From positions 926,501-990,500 of the forward strand of contig NZ_CP041348.1 in assembly GCF_009834365.1 (NCBI RefSeq): a DNA stretch of 64,000 nucleotides, read 5' to 3'. The stretch is from Komagataeibacter xylinus (GTDB lineage Bacteria > Pseudomonadota > Alphaproteobacteria > Acetobacterales > Acetobacteraceae). Below the pieces are notes generated by a model. That model searched no databases. It was not told the DNA's origin and worked only from the letters and a program-made list of their open reading frames with translations. Positions 1-7,874 of this stretch are shown here, piece after piece; the stretch's first letter is position 1; each line of letters begins with the position of its first letter. Made by a program: the position numbers and the translations under genes.

Positions 1-34
1 GGGTGAAGTCGAAATCAGAAACCAGATCCGTCAT
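1..34 (-). CDS. 5' end of a gene leaving the window, possibly QueA
   Basis: Reading leftwards from an ATG at position 34 gives MTDLVSDFDFT and then runs off the window edge. A purine-rich stretch (AAAGGG) lies upstream as a possible ribosome binding site. The phrase SDFDF near the N-terminus resembles the start of tRNA preQ1 S-adenosylmethionine ribosyltransferase-isomerase (QueA), which often opens with a short stretch ending in DF-x-F-x-LP. Only eleven residues are visible, so the product name is a weak inference. That a gene starts here is moderately supported. Confidence 0.4.
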   Translation of the reverse strand, partial: MTDLVSDFDFT

Positions 35-35
35 G

Positions 36-377
36 CGGCACCCTTTACGGAATCCGCACCCCGGTTGCCAGTACGAACTCTCATCGCCCGCGTAAAGAAG
101 CTGCTGGAAAAGCCTGCCCACTGCATGTGCTGCAAATCATGCAAAAGTTTTTGGCGAAGCTTTTTTTCAAAAAGCTTCGAAGAACGCCGCCTTTCTGAAA
201 TAAAGGTGGCACCCAGAAACTTTTATTCCTTTTTCCACTAGGCTTCCTGCGCCTGCTGCATGGCGGCGTTGGACAGACGCAGCCGGGAAAGCCACAATGC
301 GGCAGCGATTCCCATACGGGAATGTTCCCCGCCTGCACCCGGCGCGCCGGATGCCGCGCAATTTATGGAGTTAGCCC
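36..377. other. Intergenic stretch with one structured repeat and a possible 25-codon ORF
   Basis: This 342-base gap between the divergent genes holds the repeat at 143-226. Just beyond it, on the minus strand, a short frame runs from an ATG at about 315 to a TAG at 240-238 (starting MGIAAALWLSRL). Its stop lies 12 bases from the repeat, as is typical for genes next to this repeat elsewhere in the window. No convincing ribosome binding site is seen, so the ORF is not called as a gene. Confidence 0.3.
143..226 (+). repeat. Dispersed double-hairpin repeat, copy 1
   Basis: The copy has the family layout. A left arm AAAAGTTTTTGGCG comes first, then a first hairpin (GAAGC ... GCTTC with a T-rich/A-rich stem), a second hairpin around CGCC ... 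GGTGGC, and a right arm CACCCAGAAACTTTTAT complementary to the left arm. The second hairpin is imperfect here (CCGCCTTTCT against TAAAGGTGG). Confidence 0.9.
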
Positions 378-605
378 ATGTCCTACGCCGCCCTTGATGC
401 CGTCCGTATTGCCCGCGCCTGCAAGACTGCACTGCATGTGCTCGAAACGGTGGAAGAAAAGGACCGCAGCGAGGCCCACCAGCGCAAGACCATCATGATC
501 CAGCGCATCGAGGCCCTGGCCCGCGCCGCCGCCGAGAGCAAGAACAACGACCAGGTCATTACCCTGACCTCGGAAGAATTCTGGCTGATCAGCCAGAACT
601 GGTAA
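378..605 (+). CDS. Small conserved-looking protein of unknown function (75 aa)
   Basis: The frame opens with ATG eight bases after a clear GGAG ribosome binding site and ends 63 bases before the PEBP gene, so the two may be co-transcribed. The product is 75 residues, charged and apparently all helical. A basic/acidic helical stretch (EEKDRSEAHQRK) leads into an Ala-rich helix, and the tail ends SEEFWLISQNW. There is no signal peptide or membrane segment. Composition, ribosome binding site and position support a real gene, but I do not recognise the family. Confidence 0.65.
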   Translation: MSYAALDAVRIARACKTALHVLETVEEKDRSEAHQRKTIMIQRIEALARAAAESKNNDQVITLTSEEFWLISQNW

Positions 606-668
606 TTCCAGGCGCCATTACCCTCCCCCTATTCGCGCCAACCCCGGCACGAAAAGCAGGAAACCCAC

Positions 669-1163
669 ATGACGTTTACACTGACCAGCCGCTCCTTCAA
701 CGATGGCGACCGCCTGCCTGAAGCGCAGGTGTTTGAAGGCATGGGCTATTGCGGCGGCAACATCTCGCCGCCGCTGGCATGGCAGGACCCGCCTGCGGGC
801 ACCAAGAGCTTTGCCATCACCATGTACGACCCCGATGCGCCCACCGGCTCGGGCTGGTGGCACTGGGTTGTCATCAACATCCCTGCCGAGGTCACCTCGC
901 TGCCCGCAGGCGCTGGTTCGGGCGACAACAACCTGCCCGAACATGCCGAGATGACGCGCACCGACTTTGGTGGCAACGTATATGGCGGTGCAGCGCCCCC
1001 GCCCGGGCCGGAGCATCGCTACATCTTCACCATCCACGCGCTTGATATCGCGCAGATCGAACTGCCGAGCGATGCCTCGGGCGCCATGGTGGGGTTTGTG
1101 ATCAACCAGCATAGCCTGGGCTCGGCCAAGCTTACGGCCGTGTATGGCAAGAAGCCGAAATAA
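669..1163 (+). CDS. YbhB/YbcL-type PEBP-family protein (Raf kinase inhibitor-like)
   Basis: This 164-residue protein carries both hallmarks of the phosphatidylethanolamine-binding fold: DPDAP followed by WWHWVVINIP near residues 55-75, and the GPEHRYIF motif near residue 115 that lines the anion pocket. Length fits the bacterial YbhB/YbcL group. Bacterial members are small soluble proteins whose biochemical role is poorly defined; ligand or kinase regulation is extrapolated from eukaryotes. No signal peptide is visible, so it is probably cytoplasmic. An AGGAAA ribosome binding site supports the ATG. The gene ends four bases before a structured repeat that probably terminates its transcript. 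Confidence 0.9.
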   Translation: MTFTLTSRSFNDGDRLPEAQVFEGMGYCGGNISPPLAWQDPPAGTKSFAITMYDPDAPTGSGWWHWVVINIPAEVTSLPAGAGSGDNNLPEHAEMTRTDFGGNVYGGAAPPPGPEHRYIFTIHALDIAQIELPSDASGAMVGFVINQHSLGSAKLTAVYGKKPK

Positions 1164-1166
1164 GAG

Positions 1167-1246
1167 AAGTTTTTGGTGAAGCATTTTTCAAAAAGCTTCG
1201 AAAAATGCCGCCTTTTTGAAAAAAGGCGGCACTCAAAAACTTTTAT
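1167..1246 (+). repeat. Dispersed double-hairpin repeat, copy 2
   Basis: The left arm AGAAGTTTTTGGTG is followed by a first hairpin with one substitution (GAAGCATTTTTC against AAAAAGCTTC), a second perfect hairpin GCCGCC ... GGCGGC, and the right arm CACTCAAAAACTTTTAT. It lies between two convergent genes, 3 bases after one stop codon and 6 before the other, a placement that suits a bidirectional terminator. Confidence 0.92.
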
Positions 1247-1252
1247 CCGTTA

Positions 1253-1645
1253 CTACCCCTGATATGAGGCAATCTCGATCAGGTTGCCATCAGGGTCATG
1301 GCAGTAGACCGAGGTCACCGGCCCGAGCGCGCCAAGGCGGGCTACCGGCCCCTCGGTCACGCGCACGCCGCATTTTTCCAGGTGTTCAATCACATCCACG
1401 CTGTTGAGCGCGGTGGTGAAGCACAGGTCATTGGTGCCGGGCAGCGCATCTTCCGCCGTGACCCACCCTTCGGCCCCGTGGGGGCGGAGGTTGATCTTCT
1501 GGCCGCCGAATTTCAGCGCCGTGCGGTTGTTGCGCCCATATTCCTCGCGCTCCATGCCCAGCACGCGCTGGTACCACGAGGCCGAGACCTCAAGGTCCCG
1601 CACACTCACCACAAGGTGGTCAAGACGATCGACGGTAAAACGCAT
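1253..1645 (-). CDS. VOC-family (glyoxalase/dioxygenase fold) protein
   Basis: The 130-residue product has the paired beta-alpha-beta-beta-beta modules of the vicinal oxygen chelate fold. It begins LDHLVVSVRDLEVSASWYQRVLGM, which places a metal-ligand His near residue 10, and ends VYCHDPDGNLIEI, with the typical C-terminal Glu ligand. Short single-domain members include glyoxalase I-like enzymes, fosfomycin-resistance proteins and uncharacterised proteins; the motifs do not fix the substrate. An AGGGAG ribosome binding site precedes the ATG. The gene lies 63 bases downstream of fumarase on the same strand, so co-transcription is possible. General family is certain, reaction unknown. Confidence 0.85.
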   Translation of the reverse strand: MRFTVDRLDHLVVSVRDLEVSASWYQRVLGMEREEYGRNNRTALKFGGQKINLRPHGAEGWVTAEDALPGTNDLCFTTALNSVDVIEHLEKCGVRVTEGPVARLGALGPVTSVYCHDPDGNLIEIASYQG

Positions 1646-1708
1646 GGCGCTCCCTAACCTTCGGTTGTCCGGCCCGACGGGCAGGCCGGACGCCCCATCG
1701 GGTGACGT

Positions 1709-3361
1709 TCAGCCGGTCAGGCCATCATAAAAATCATTACCCTTGTCGTCGATCACGATAAAGGCCGGAAAATTCTCGACCTCGATCTTCCACACCGCTT
1801 CCATGCCCAGCTCGGGGTATTCCAGCACCTCGACCTTGCGGATGCAGTCCTGCGCAAGGCGTGCGGCAGGGCCGCCGACGGAACCGAGATAGAAGCCGCC
1901 ATATTCCTGGCACGCATTGCGCACGGCCTTGGAGCGGTTGCCCTTGGCCAGCATGACATAGGAGCCGCCCGCCTTCTGCAGCATGGCCACATAGCTGTCC
2001 ATGCGGCCTGCCGTGGTGGGGCCGAACGCGCCGGTGGGCATGCCCTCGGGCGTCTTGGCCGGGCCGGCGTAATAAACGGGGTGATCCTTGAGGTATTGCG
2101 GCAGGCCCTCGCCCTTTTCCAGCCGCTCGCGGAACTTGGCGTGGGCGATGTCACGCGCCACCACCATCGTGCCGGTCAGCGACAGACGCGTGCGCACGGG
2201 GTACTGCGAGAGCCTGCGGCGGATCTCGTCCATCGGCTGGTTGAGGTCGATCTGCACCGCCTCGCCCTCGAGGTCGTCATCCGTGGTTTCGGGCAGGAAG
2301 CGGGCGGGATCGGTCTCGAGCTGTTCAAGGAACACGCCATCGCCCGTGATCCGCGCCTTGACCTGCCGGTCAGCCGAGCACGACACCCCGATTCCCACCG
2401 GCAGCGACGCGCCATGGCGCGGCAGGCGCACCACGCGCACATCGTGGCAGAAATACTTGCCGCCAAACTGCGCGCCAATGCCGAGGCGCTGGGTCAGCTT
2501 GTGGATTTCCTCTTCCATCTCAAGGTCACGGAAGGCATGGCCGTGCACGCTGCCCTCGGTGGGCAGGCTGTCGAGCCAGCGGGTGGAGGCAAGCTTGACG
2601 GTCTCGAGATTCTGCTCGGCGGACATGCCGCCAATCACCACCGCAAGGTGGTAAGGCGGGCAGGCCGAAGTGCCGAGCGTGCGGATCTTGCCATCCAGCC
2701 ATTTCAGCAGGTTTTCCTTGTTGGACAGGAGCGCGCGCGTCTCCTGGAACAGGAAGGTCTTGTTGGCCGACCCGCCACCCTTGGCGATGAACATCAGATC
2801 CATCTGCTCGGCATGGTAGTCGCCTGGCGTGGCCGAGATATGGAACTGCACCGGCAGGTTGGTGCCGGTGTTCACTTCCTCGAACATGGAAACCGGGGCC
2901 ATCTGCGAATAGCGCAGCGCCGTGCCGGTATAGGTGTCGTACACCCCGCGCGAGAAGGCTTCCTCCTCATTGCCATCCACCCACACGCGCTGGCCCTTCT
3001 TGCCATACACGATGGCGGTGCCGGTATCCTGGCACATGGGCAGCACGCCGCCTGCCGCGATACAGGCGTTCTTGAGCAGGTCCATCGCCACGAAGCGGTC
3101 GTTCTCCGATGCCTCGGGGTCTTTCAGGATCTTTGCAAGCTGCGCCAGATGGCCGGGACGCAGCAGGTGCGCCACGTCATTGAAGGCGCGGGCGGCGAGT
3201 GCCGTCAGCGCCTCGGGGCGGATATGGACCACCGTGCGGCCCGCGAGGACCGAGGTGGTGATGCCCTCGATCTCAAGCTTCTTCCACGGCGTATCATCAT
3301 CGTGCAACGGAAAGAGCGGGCCATACATGAATGGCTTGCGCGCGGGTGCGGATACGTTCAA
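1709..3361 (-). CDS. fumA: Class I (iron-sulfur) fumarate hydratase
   Basis: This 550-residue protein matches class I fumarases in length and layout, with an N-terminal Fe-S domain fused to the C-terminal beta domain. The three cluster cysteines are visible in [24 protein letters not shown] and GVSCSADRQ. The C-terminal part has the expected [20 protein letters not shown] loop. It interconverts fumarate and malate in the TCA cycle through an oxygen-sensitive 4Fe-4S cluster. The best start seems to be a TTG at 3361, six bases after GAGGAGAG; an in-frame ATG at 3328 would remove eleven residues. It stands alone apart from the downstream VOC gene. Confidence 0.95.
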   Translation of the reverse strand: MNVSAPARKPFMYGPLFPLHDDDTPWKKLEIEGITTSVLAGRTVVHIRPEALTALAARAFNDVAHLLRPGHLAQLAKILKDPEASENDRFVAMDLLKNACIAAGGVLPMCQDTGTAIVYGKKGQRVWVDGNEEEAFSRGVYDTYTGTALRYSQMAPVSMFEEVNTGTNLPVQFHISATPGDYHAEQMDLMFIAKGGGSANKTFLFQETRALLSNKENLLKWLDGKIRTLGTSACPPYHLAVVIGGMSAEQNLETVKLASTRWLDSLPTEGSVHGHAFRDLEMEEEIHKLTQRLGIGAQFGGKYFCHDVRVVRLPRHGASLPVGIGVSCSADRQVKARITGDGVFLEQLETDPARFLPETTDDDLEGEAVQIDLNQPMDEIRRRLSQYPVRTRLSLTGTMVVARDIAHAKFRERLEKGEGLPQYLKDHPVYYAGPAKTPEGMPTGAFGPTTAGRMDSYVAMLQKAGGSYVMLAKGNRSKAVRNACQEYGGFYLGSVGGPAARLAQDCIRKVEVLEYPELGMEAVWKIEVENFPAFIVIDDKGNDFYDGLTG

Positions 3362-3465
3362 CGGACACTCTCCTCTGCCTTTTCCCCCGGATTGGTTCCG
3401 GGTGGCGGCGTTATGGAATCAGGGCGCGTCCGGTGCATCCGGCGCACCCGGATGGTTGATGTGGC

Positions 3466-4053
3466 TCAGCCCGGCCCGCCCGGCCCACGCTTGCGGAAGG
3501 CGGCAAGACTTACGACCTGCGAGCCCTCGCCCCTGTCCTTCTCGGCCCCGCCTTCCTCCGCTACGGCCGCGGCAGGCTGTGCTGCGGCAGCGGCGGGCTG
3601 TACCGGCACCACGTTTTCGCCCTCGGGGGCGGCGGCCACGGGCGGCTGCTCTGGCACGCTGAAGCGCAGGGCAAGGCGGATATGCGGATCGGCAAAGGCG
3701 GAGATGGCCGCCACCGGAATCACCAGCGTGGAGGGAATTCCGCCAAATGACAGCCCGACCGAGACAATCTGGCGGGCGCGGTCCACCTTGAGATCCCAGA
3801 ACTGGTGCTGGAGCACGATCGTGATCTCGTGGGGGTACTGCGCGCGCAGGCGATCAGGCATTTCAACGCCCGGCCAGTCGGTCCTGTATGTCAGATAGAA
3901 ATGATGATCGCCGGGCAGGCCGTGGGCTGCGGCGTAATCAAGCGCGCGCAGCATGACATGGCGATATGAATCCTCGATCCAGGAATCATAAGGCATGAGG
4001 CTGTCGGGGATGGCGGCATCGAAACCGTTTTCCTCGTCGTGATCATCGGACAT
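3466..4053 (-). CDS. sspB: SspB-family ClpXP adaptor for ssrA-tagged proteins
   Basis: The 195-residue product matches the alphaproteobacterial SspB family. A folded N-terminal substrate-binding domain (residues 15-130, with HHFYLTYRTDWPGV and YPHEITIVLQHQFWDL) is followed by an Ala/Pro-rich flexible linker and a short conserved C-terminal tail (SQVVSLAAFRKRGP), which in known SspB docks on ClpX. It should bind ssrA-tagged proteins released from stalled ribosomes and speed their degradation. A GGAGAAG ribosome binding site precedes the ATG. The gene for the tag-encoding RNA lies immediately upstream on the same strand. Confidence 0.9.
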   Translation of the reverse strand: MSDDHDEENGFDAAIPDSLMPYDSWIEDSYRHVMLRALDYAAAHGLPGDHHFYLTYRTDWPGVEMPDRLRAQYPHEITIVLQHQFWDLKVDRARQIVSVGLSFGGIPSTLVIPVAAISAFADPHIRLALRFSVPEQPPVAAAPEGENVVPVQPAAAAAQPAAAVAEEGGAEKDRGEGSQVVSLAAFRKRGPGGPG

Positions 4054-4244
4054 TTCGGACTTCTCCGTACATCCGCCCGGGCAATGCTGACCCGGAACGG
4101 ATTTTTGCAGACATGCGGGTTCGGACCACGCCGTGCCACAGCACCAAGCTGTGCGTCAAACTTCATGGCATGGCAAGCCACGGGCGCGCGGCATCCCTTC
4201 ACGAAGCGGATACCGCACCATCAACCTAACATGAGCAGAAGAAA

Positions 4245-4535
4245 AGGTGGGAGGGCTTCTGTTGCCCGGTGCCCTCCCGAACCGCGCTTATCGCTTATGC
4301 AGCGACAGCGAGCACCTCTGAGTTATCGTTGGCACTTGTAATTTAGCCCGATAACGGTGGTACAATGCCGGGCAAAAGGCGGGTCTTTACCATGCGTGTC
4401 GAGCCTGTTTCGTCCCCATATCCCCCACCTGGAGGGAAACTGGTGGAGACGCCGGGTACCGCCCCCGGGTCCACAACACTTATTCCACGCGCCGTTTATC
4501 GCCATAGCCAAGGGGCAAGCCCCTCCTGCACTTTG
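4245..4535 (-). ncRNA. ssrA: Permuted two-piece transfer-messenger RNA
   Basis: On the minus strand the order is 3' acceptor piece first, coding piece second, as in alphaproteobacteria. The acceptor piece ends with a T-arm (GGGGGCGGTACCCGGCG) and an encoded TCTCCACCA at 4449-4441. After a short spacer the coding piece begins near 4426 with GGGGAT, able to pair with GTCTCC of the acceptor, followed by GGCTCGACACG. The tag frame at 4333-4295 reads ANDNSEVLAVAA then TAA. A strong hairpin at about 4276-4248 (GGGAGGGC ... GCCCTCCC) followed by a pyrimidine run closes the gene. The outer boundaries are approximate. It rescues stalled ribosomes; neighbouring sspB handles the tagged product. Confidence 0.93.
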
Positions 4536-4865
4536 CAACATAGGCATTCGCCCTGCATCTGGCAAGGGTTACGTGAACGGGGGTGCGGTGCAGCAGCCAC
4601 AATTTTATCCACCCGCGAGAGGTGGAATTTTCATGCCTGTCCGCAAGGAGGCCGCTCATGGCGGTTACAGGCCCTGTTGCAGCGTGGATATCATTGCCCC
4701 TACGCGCCTGCATGCGCCATGATGCCGCCGTAAAAGCGGGCCAGAGCCATACTGCCCGGACAGGCCATGCAGGCTGTTGGCCCGACGTGCCGCTTTATAT
4801 GGTCTGGCCCATATGGTATGGCCCGCGTCCTTGTGGTGATGCATATGAACGAGGCGGTAGGACAC
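4536..4865. other. Intergenic region between ssrA and thyX, with one hairpin
   Basis: No gene is supported here. The stretch should hold the promoters of ssrA (minus) and thyX (plus), but I cannot assign clean -35/-10 boxes. At 4601-4631 there is an AT-armed hairpin: AATTTTATCCACC, a seven-base loop, then GGTGGAATTTT. In-frame ATG codons upstream of the chosen thyX start (4767, 4818, 4839, 4845) lack a ribosome binding site. Confidence 0.5.
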
Positions 4866-5822
4866 ATGTTTTCCAGCGAGCAGAAATCGGCCATCGAGAC
4901 AGCCCGCGCCGGATGGGCCCAGACCCGTCGCCTGGTCGTGCCCGCGGTGGAAGACGTGCTGTATTCCCCCATTCCCGTGCTCGAGACCGGCTTCGTGCGC
5001 GCGGTGGACTATATGGGCGGTGATAGCGGCATCGTGCAGGGGGCGCGCGTCTCCTACGGCAAGGGCACGCGCAGCACGTCTGATGACCGGGGCCTGATCC
5101 GCTACCTCATGCGCCACCGCCACACCAGCCCGTTCGAGCTGGCCGTAATCAAGCTGCATGTGCGCGCGCCCATTTTCGTAACCCGGCAGTGGTTCCGCCA
5201 CCGCACCGCCAGCATCAATGAATACTCGGCGCGCTACTCCGTGCTGGAGAAGGAATTCTACTTCCCCCGCCCCGAGGATATCGCCGCCCAGTCCACCAAC
5301 AACAAGCAGGGCCGCGCCGATGCCCTGCCGCCCGAGCAGGCCCGGCAGGTGCTCGACATCCTGCGCGATGACGCCTCGCGCTGCTACGACCACTATCTCG
5401 ACCTGCTTAACGAGGACGAAAACGGCGAGAAGCGCGACCCCTCACGCCCCGCCATCGCCCGCGAGCTTGCGCGCATGAACCTGCCGGTCAACATCATGAC
5501 GCAGTTCTACTGGCAGATTAACCTGTGGAACCTGCTGCACTTCCTGCGGCTGCGCGCCGACAGCCACGCCCAGTACGAAATCCGCGCCTATGCCGATGCC
5601 ATCCTGCAGATCGTGGAAAAATGGGCGCCGTTCACCTTCGAGGCGTTTACCGACTACATGCGCGATGCCGTTCTGCTGTCCGGCCCGGCGCTGCGCGTGC
5701 TGCGCGCGGCCATGAATGGCCAGGACGTTGATCCTGCAAGCCATGGGCTGAGCAAGCGCGAGGCGCGCGAACTTGCCGGAATGTTCCCCGAAATTGCGTC
5801 CCGGCTGGTCTGCCAGGGCTGA
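4866..5822 (+). CDS. thyX: Flavin-dependent thymidylate synthase ThyX
   Basis: The protein (318 aa from the chosen start) carries the ThyX signature RHRTASINEYSARYS, the RHRxxSxNxxSxRY motif that binds FAD and dUMP. It also has the LMRHRHTSPFE segment and the C-terminal substrate-binding part (FLRLRADSHAQYEIRAYA). It makes dTMP from dUMP using methylene-tetrahydrofolate and NADPH through FAD. The start at 4866 (MFSSEQ) has AGGAC at good spacing; the frame stays open upstream to 4767 without a better signal. A GC-rich hairpin follows the gene at 5853-5874. Confidence 0.96.
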   Translation: MFSSEQKSAIETARAGWAQTRRLVVPAVEDVLYSPIPVLETGFVRAVDYMGGDSGIVQGARVSYGKGTRSTSDDRGLIRYLMRHRHTSPFELAVIKLHVRAPIFVTRQWFRHRTASINEYSARYSVLEKEFYFPRPEDIAAQSTNNKQGRADALPPEQARQVLDILRDDASRCYDHYLDLLNEDENGEKRDPSRPAIARELARMNLPVNIMTQFYWQINLWNLLHFLRLRADSHAQYEIRAYADAILQIVEKWAPFTFEAFTDYMRDAVLLSGPALRVLRAAMNGQDVDPASHGLSKREARELAGMFPEIASRLVCQG

Positions 5823-6157
5823 CCGGCGCGTTCAACAAAGCGTGATCCCGTGCCACCGCTCCGTTGCGGTGGCGTTGAGGGGATGTGGATTTTACGTCAC
5901 ACCCAACGCGGCAATTCTGCCAGCATCACCCTTCCCGAGGCCCGTCCGGGCCGGGTTCGGCCCCATGTGCATCCTGCAGGGCAGCCACAATCTTCCCTCA
6001 TCATCGGGCTAGCGGATTGCACAACAGCCATCCCATGCTAGAGAGTGACGCAAGAAAGGGGCGATATCGCCCGGTTCAGGATTCTTGCAAACACATTGGG
6101 CCACCCCGCCATGCCTGCATGACGGTGAAGCAAAGACAGAGGGAAGCGGAAACGAGT
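5823..6157. other. Intergenic region after thyX
   Basis: The only clear element is a perfect eight-base-pair hairpin at 5853-5874 (GCCACCGC, six-base loop, GCGGTGGC), 31 bases after the thyX stop. It has no T-run, so its terminator role is uncertain. The mlaA frame is open through much of this region, but the lipoprotein signal places the real start near 6158. Confidence 0.5.
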
Positions 6158-6976
6158 ATGCGCGCAGAGACAGGATCGAATTCTTGGTCGTCCCGCCCGT
6201 TCCCGTCCCCGCGTCGTCCGGCGCTGCGCGTCGTGGGGGTGATGCTGGGCCTGCTGGGGCTTGCCTCATGCGCGGCCCCCCCGCCCACCGACCCGGACGC
6301 TTTGGCTGAATACAAGGAAGCCAACGACCGCTACGAAAAGCTGAACCGCAAGGCCTTCGGCCTGACCATGTGGGCCAACAAATACACCCTGCGCCCGGTG
6401 GCCAAGGCCTATATCTGGGCCGTGCCGCGCCCGCTGCGCAATGCGTTTGGCGGCCTGTACCAGACCATGAACGAGCCGGTGGTGTTCTTCAACGACGTGG
6501 GCGCAGGCAAGCCCCGCCGCGCGGGTGACGCCTTCGTGCGCTGGTGCATCAACATGACCGCAGGCATTGGCGGGCTGATCGATGTGGCGAACTACGCAGG
6601 CTACAAGCATCATGACAACGATGCCGGCCTGACCCTGGCCACATGGGGCGTGGCCTCCGGGCCATACCTGTTCCTGCCGGTGCTGGGGCCGTCCTCCTTC
6701 CGTGATGGCATCGGCTACGGCATCGACGTGGGCCTCTCGCCCTGGAACTACGTGCCACGTGGCTACGGGCTGCTGACCTTCAACTGGGCCTATAACATCA
6801 TGGGCACCATCAACGGCATGGCCACCAATGTCGATGCGCTTGATCAGGTAATGAAGGATTCGCTCGATCCCTACGCCACCATCCGCAGCGCCTACCAGCA
6901 GCAGCGCAAGGCGATGGCCGAAGCCATAAAGAACGACCATCGGGCCACCGTGCCTGACTGGTACCACACGAAATAA
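6158..6976 (+). CDS. mlaA: MlaA (VacJ)-family outer-membrane lipoprotein
   Basis: From the ATG at 6158 the product is 272 residues. It has a positively charged N-terminus, a hydrophobic stretch and a lipobox L-A-S-C with Cys38 as the lipidation site. The body matches MlaA: DPDALAEYKEANDRYEKLNRKAF, MNEPVVFFND, RWCINMTAGIGGLIDVA, TLATWGVASGPYLFLPVLGPSSFRDGIG. In other bacteria MlaA sits in the outer membrane and removes mislocalised phospholipids from the outer leaflet. The MlaC-like gene starts 19 bases downstream, so the two are likely co-transcribed. An alternative ATG at 6119 would add 13 residues. The inner-membrane MlaFEDB complex is not in this window. Confidence 0.92.
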   Translation: MRAETGSNSWSSRPFPSPRRPALRVVGVMLGLLGLASCAAPPPTDPDALAEYKEANDRYEKLNRKAFGLTMWANKYTLRPVAKAYIWAVPRPLRNAFGGLYQTMNEPVVFFNDVGAGKPRRAGDAFVRWCINMTAGIGGLIDVANYAGYKHHDNDAGLTLATWGVASGPYLFLPVLGPSSFRDGIGYGIDVGLSPWNYVPRGYGLLTFNWAYNIMGTINGMATNVDALDQVMKDSLDPYATIRSAYQQQRKAMAEAIKNDHRATVPDWYHTK

Positions 6977-6994
6977 CCAAAAAGGGACACAGCG

Positions 6995-7609
6995 ATGCAG
7001 AGATTCATCCCCCGTCGCCACGCACTGGCCCTGCTGGCAGCACTCGCCACCATGCCTGTTGCTTCAGCATGGGCGGTTGATGCCGGCGCGCAGGCCCGTT
7101 CCTTCGTCACCATGTTTGGCAGCAAGCTCGTTGGCGTGGTCAACAGCGACATCTCGCTGGAAAAGAAGAAGCAGGACATCCTGCCCCTGCTCGAACAGTA
7201 TGTGGATGTTGATGCCATCGGTCGCTACTGCCTTGGCCGCTACTGGCGCACCGCCACCCCGGACCAGCAGGCCCGCTACATCAAGCTGTTCCATCAGGTG
7301 CTGGTCAACGCCATTACCGACAAGATTGGCGACTATCGCGGCGTGACCTTCGTGGTGGGCTCAAGCGCGCCCTCGGGCGATGACACGGCTGTCTCCACCG
7401 TCATCAACCGCCCCGGCCAGCCGGGCGCTGATACGCAGTGGATCATCAGCACCGCCAGCGGCAGCCCCAAGGTGGTGGACGTGGTGGGCGAAGGCGCAAG
7501 CCTGCGCCTGACCCAGCGGCAGGATTACGGCTCCTTCATCGCGCGTAATGGCGGCAATGTGGATGCCCTGCTGCGCGCGCTCGACAAGCAGATCGCCAAC
7601 CACCACTAA
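6995..7609 (+). CDS. mlaC: MlaC-family periplasmic phospholipid-binding protein
   Basis: This 204-residue protein starts with a signal peptide (RRHALALLAALATMPVASAWA) and continues with the MlaC/Ttg2D fold: VDVDAIGRYCLGRYWRTATPDQQARYIKLF and the C-terminal DYGSFIARNGGNVDALLRAL. It should shuttle phospholipid through the periplasm between MlaA and an MlaFEDB-type transporter. The domain is also found in HpnM of hopanoid loci, but no hopanoid gene is adjacent and pairing with mlaA favours the Mla role. A clear intrinsic terminator follows 38 bases after the stop. Confidence 0.88.
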   Translation: MQRFIPRRHALALLAALATMPVASAWAVDAGAQARSFVTMFGSKLVGVVNSDISLEKKKQDILPLLEQYVDVDAIGRYCLGRYWRTATPDQQARYIKLFHQVLVNAITDKIGDYRGVTFVVGSSAPSGDDTAVSTVINRPGQPGADTQWIISTASGSPKVVDVVGEGASLRLTQRQDYGSFIARNGGNVDALLRALDKQIANHH

Positions 7610-7646
7610 AAACCTCTTCTCCATGCGCAGGCGCACAAAGACCATG

Positions 7647-7675
7647 AAAAAGCCGGTTTCATACCGGCTTTTTTA
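7647..7675 (+). terminator. Intrinsic terminator of the mlaA-mlaC transcript
   Basis: AAAAAGCCGGT, a short loop, then ACCGGCTTTTTTA forms a GC-rich hairpin with a T-run on the plus strand and an A-run on the 5' side, so it could also work in reverse. Confidence 0.9.
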
Positions 7676-7874
7676 ATGATGGTGGCCAGGGCGCATGCGC
7701 CGTTTGATACCCGGACGCCTGATATGCCATAAGGAGCGGCCACATGGCGCGATGCAAGAAGCTTTCTTTCTACGTCTTACGGGGTTCCCGCGCTGATGTT
7801 TTTGCGATAACGCAGAAAATATGCTCAAACCCCTCTCCGTAGGTTAACCTCAGGCCCATATTGTCTTCAGCTTC

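Noticed and set aside
2081..3898. 605-codon plus-strand frame
   Set aside because: Antisense to fumarase and sspB, whose protein families are unmistakable. Its translation is His/Arg/Gly-rich low-complexity typical of GC-rich shadow frames.
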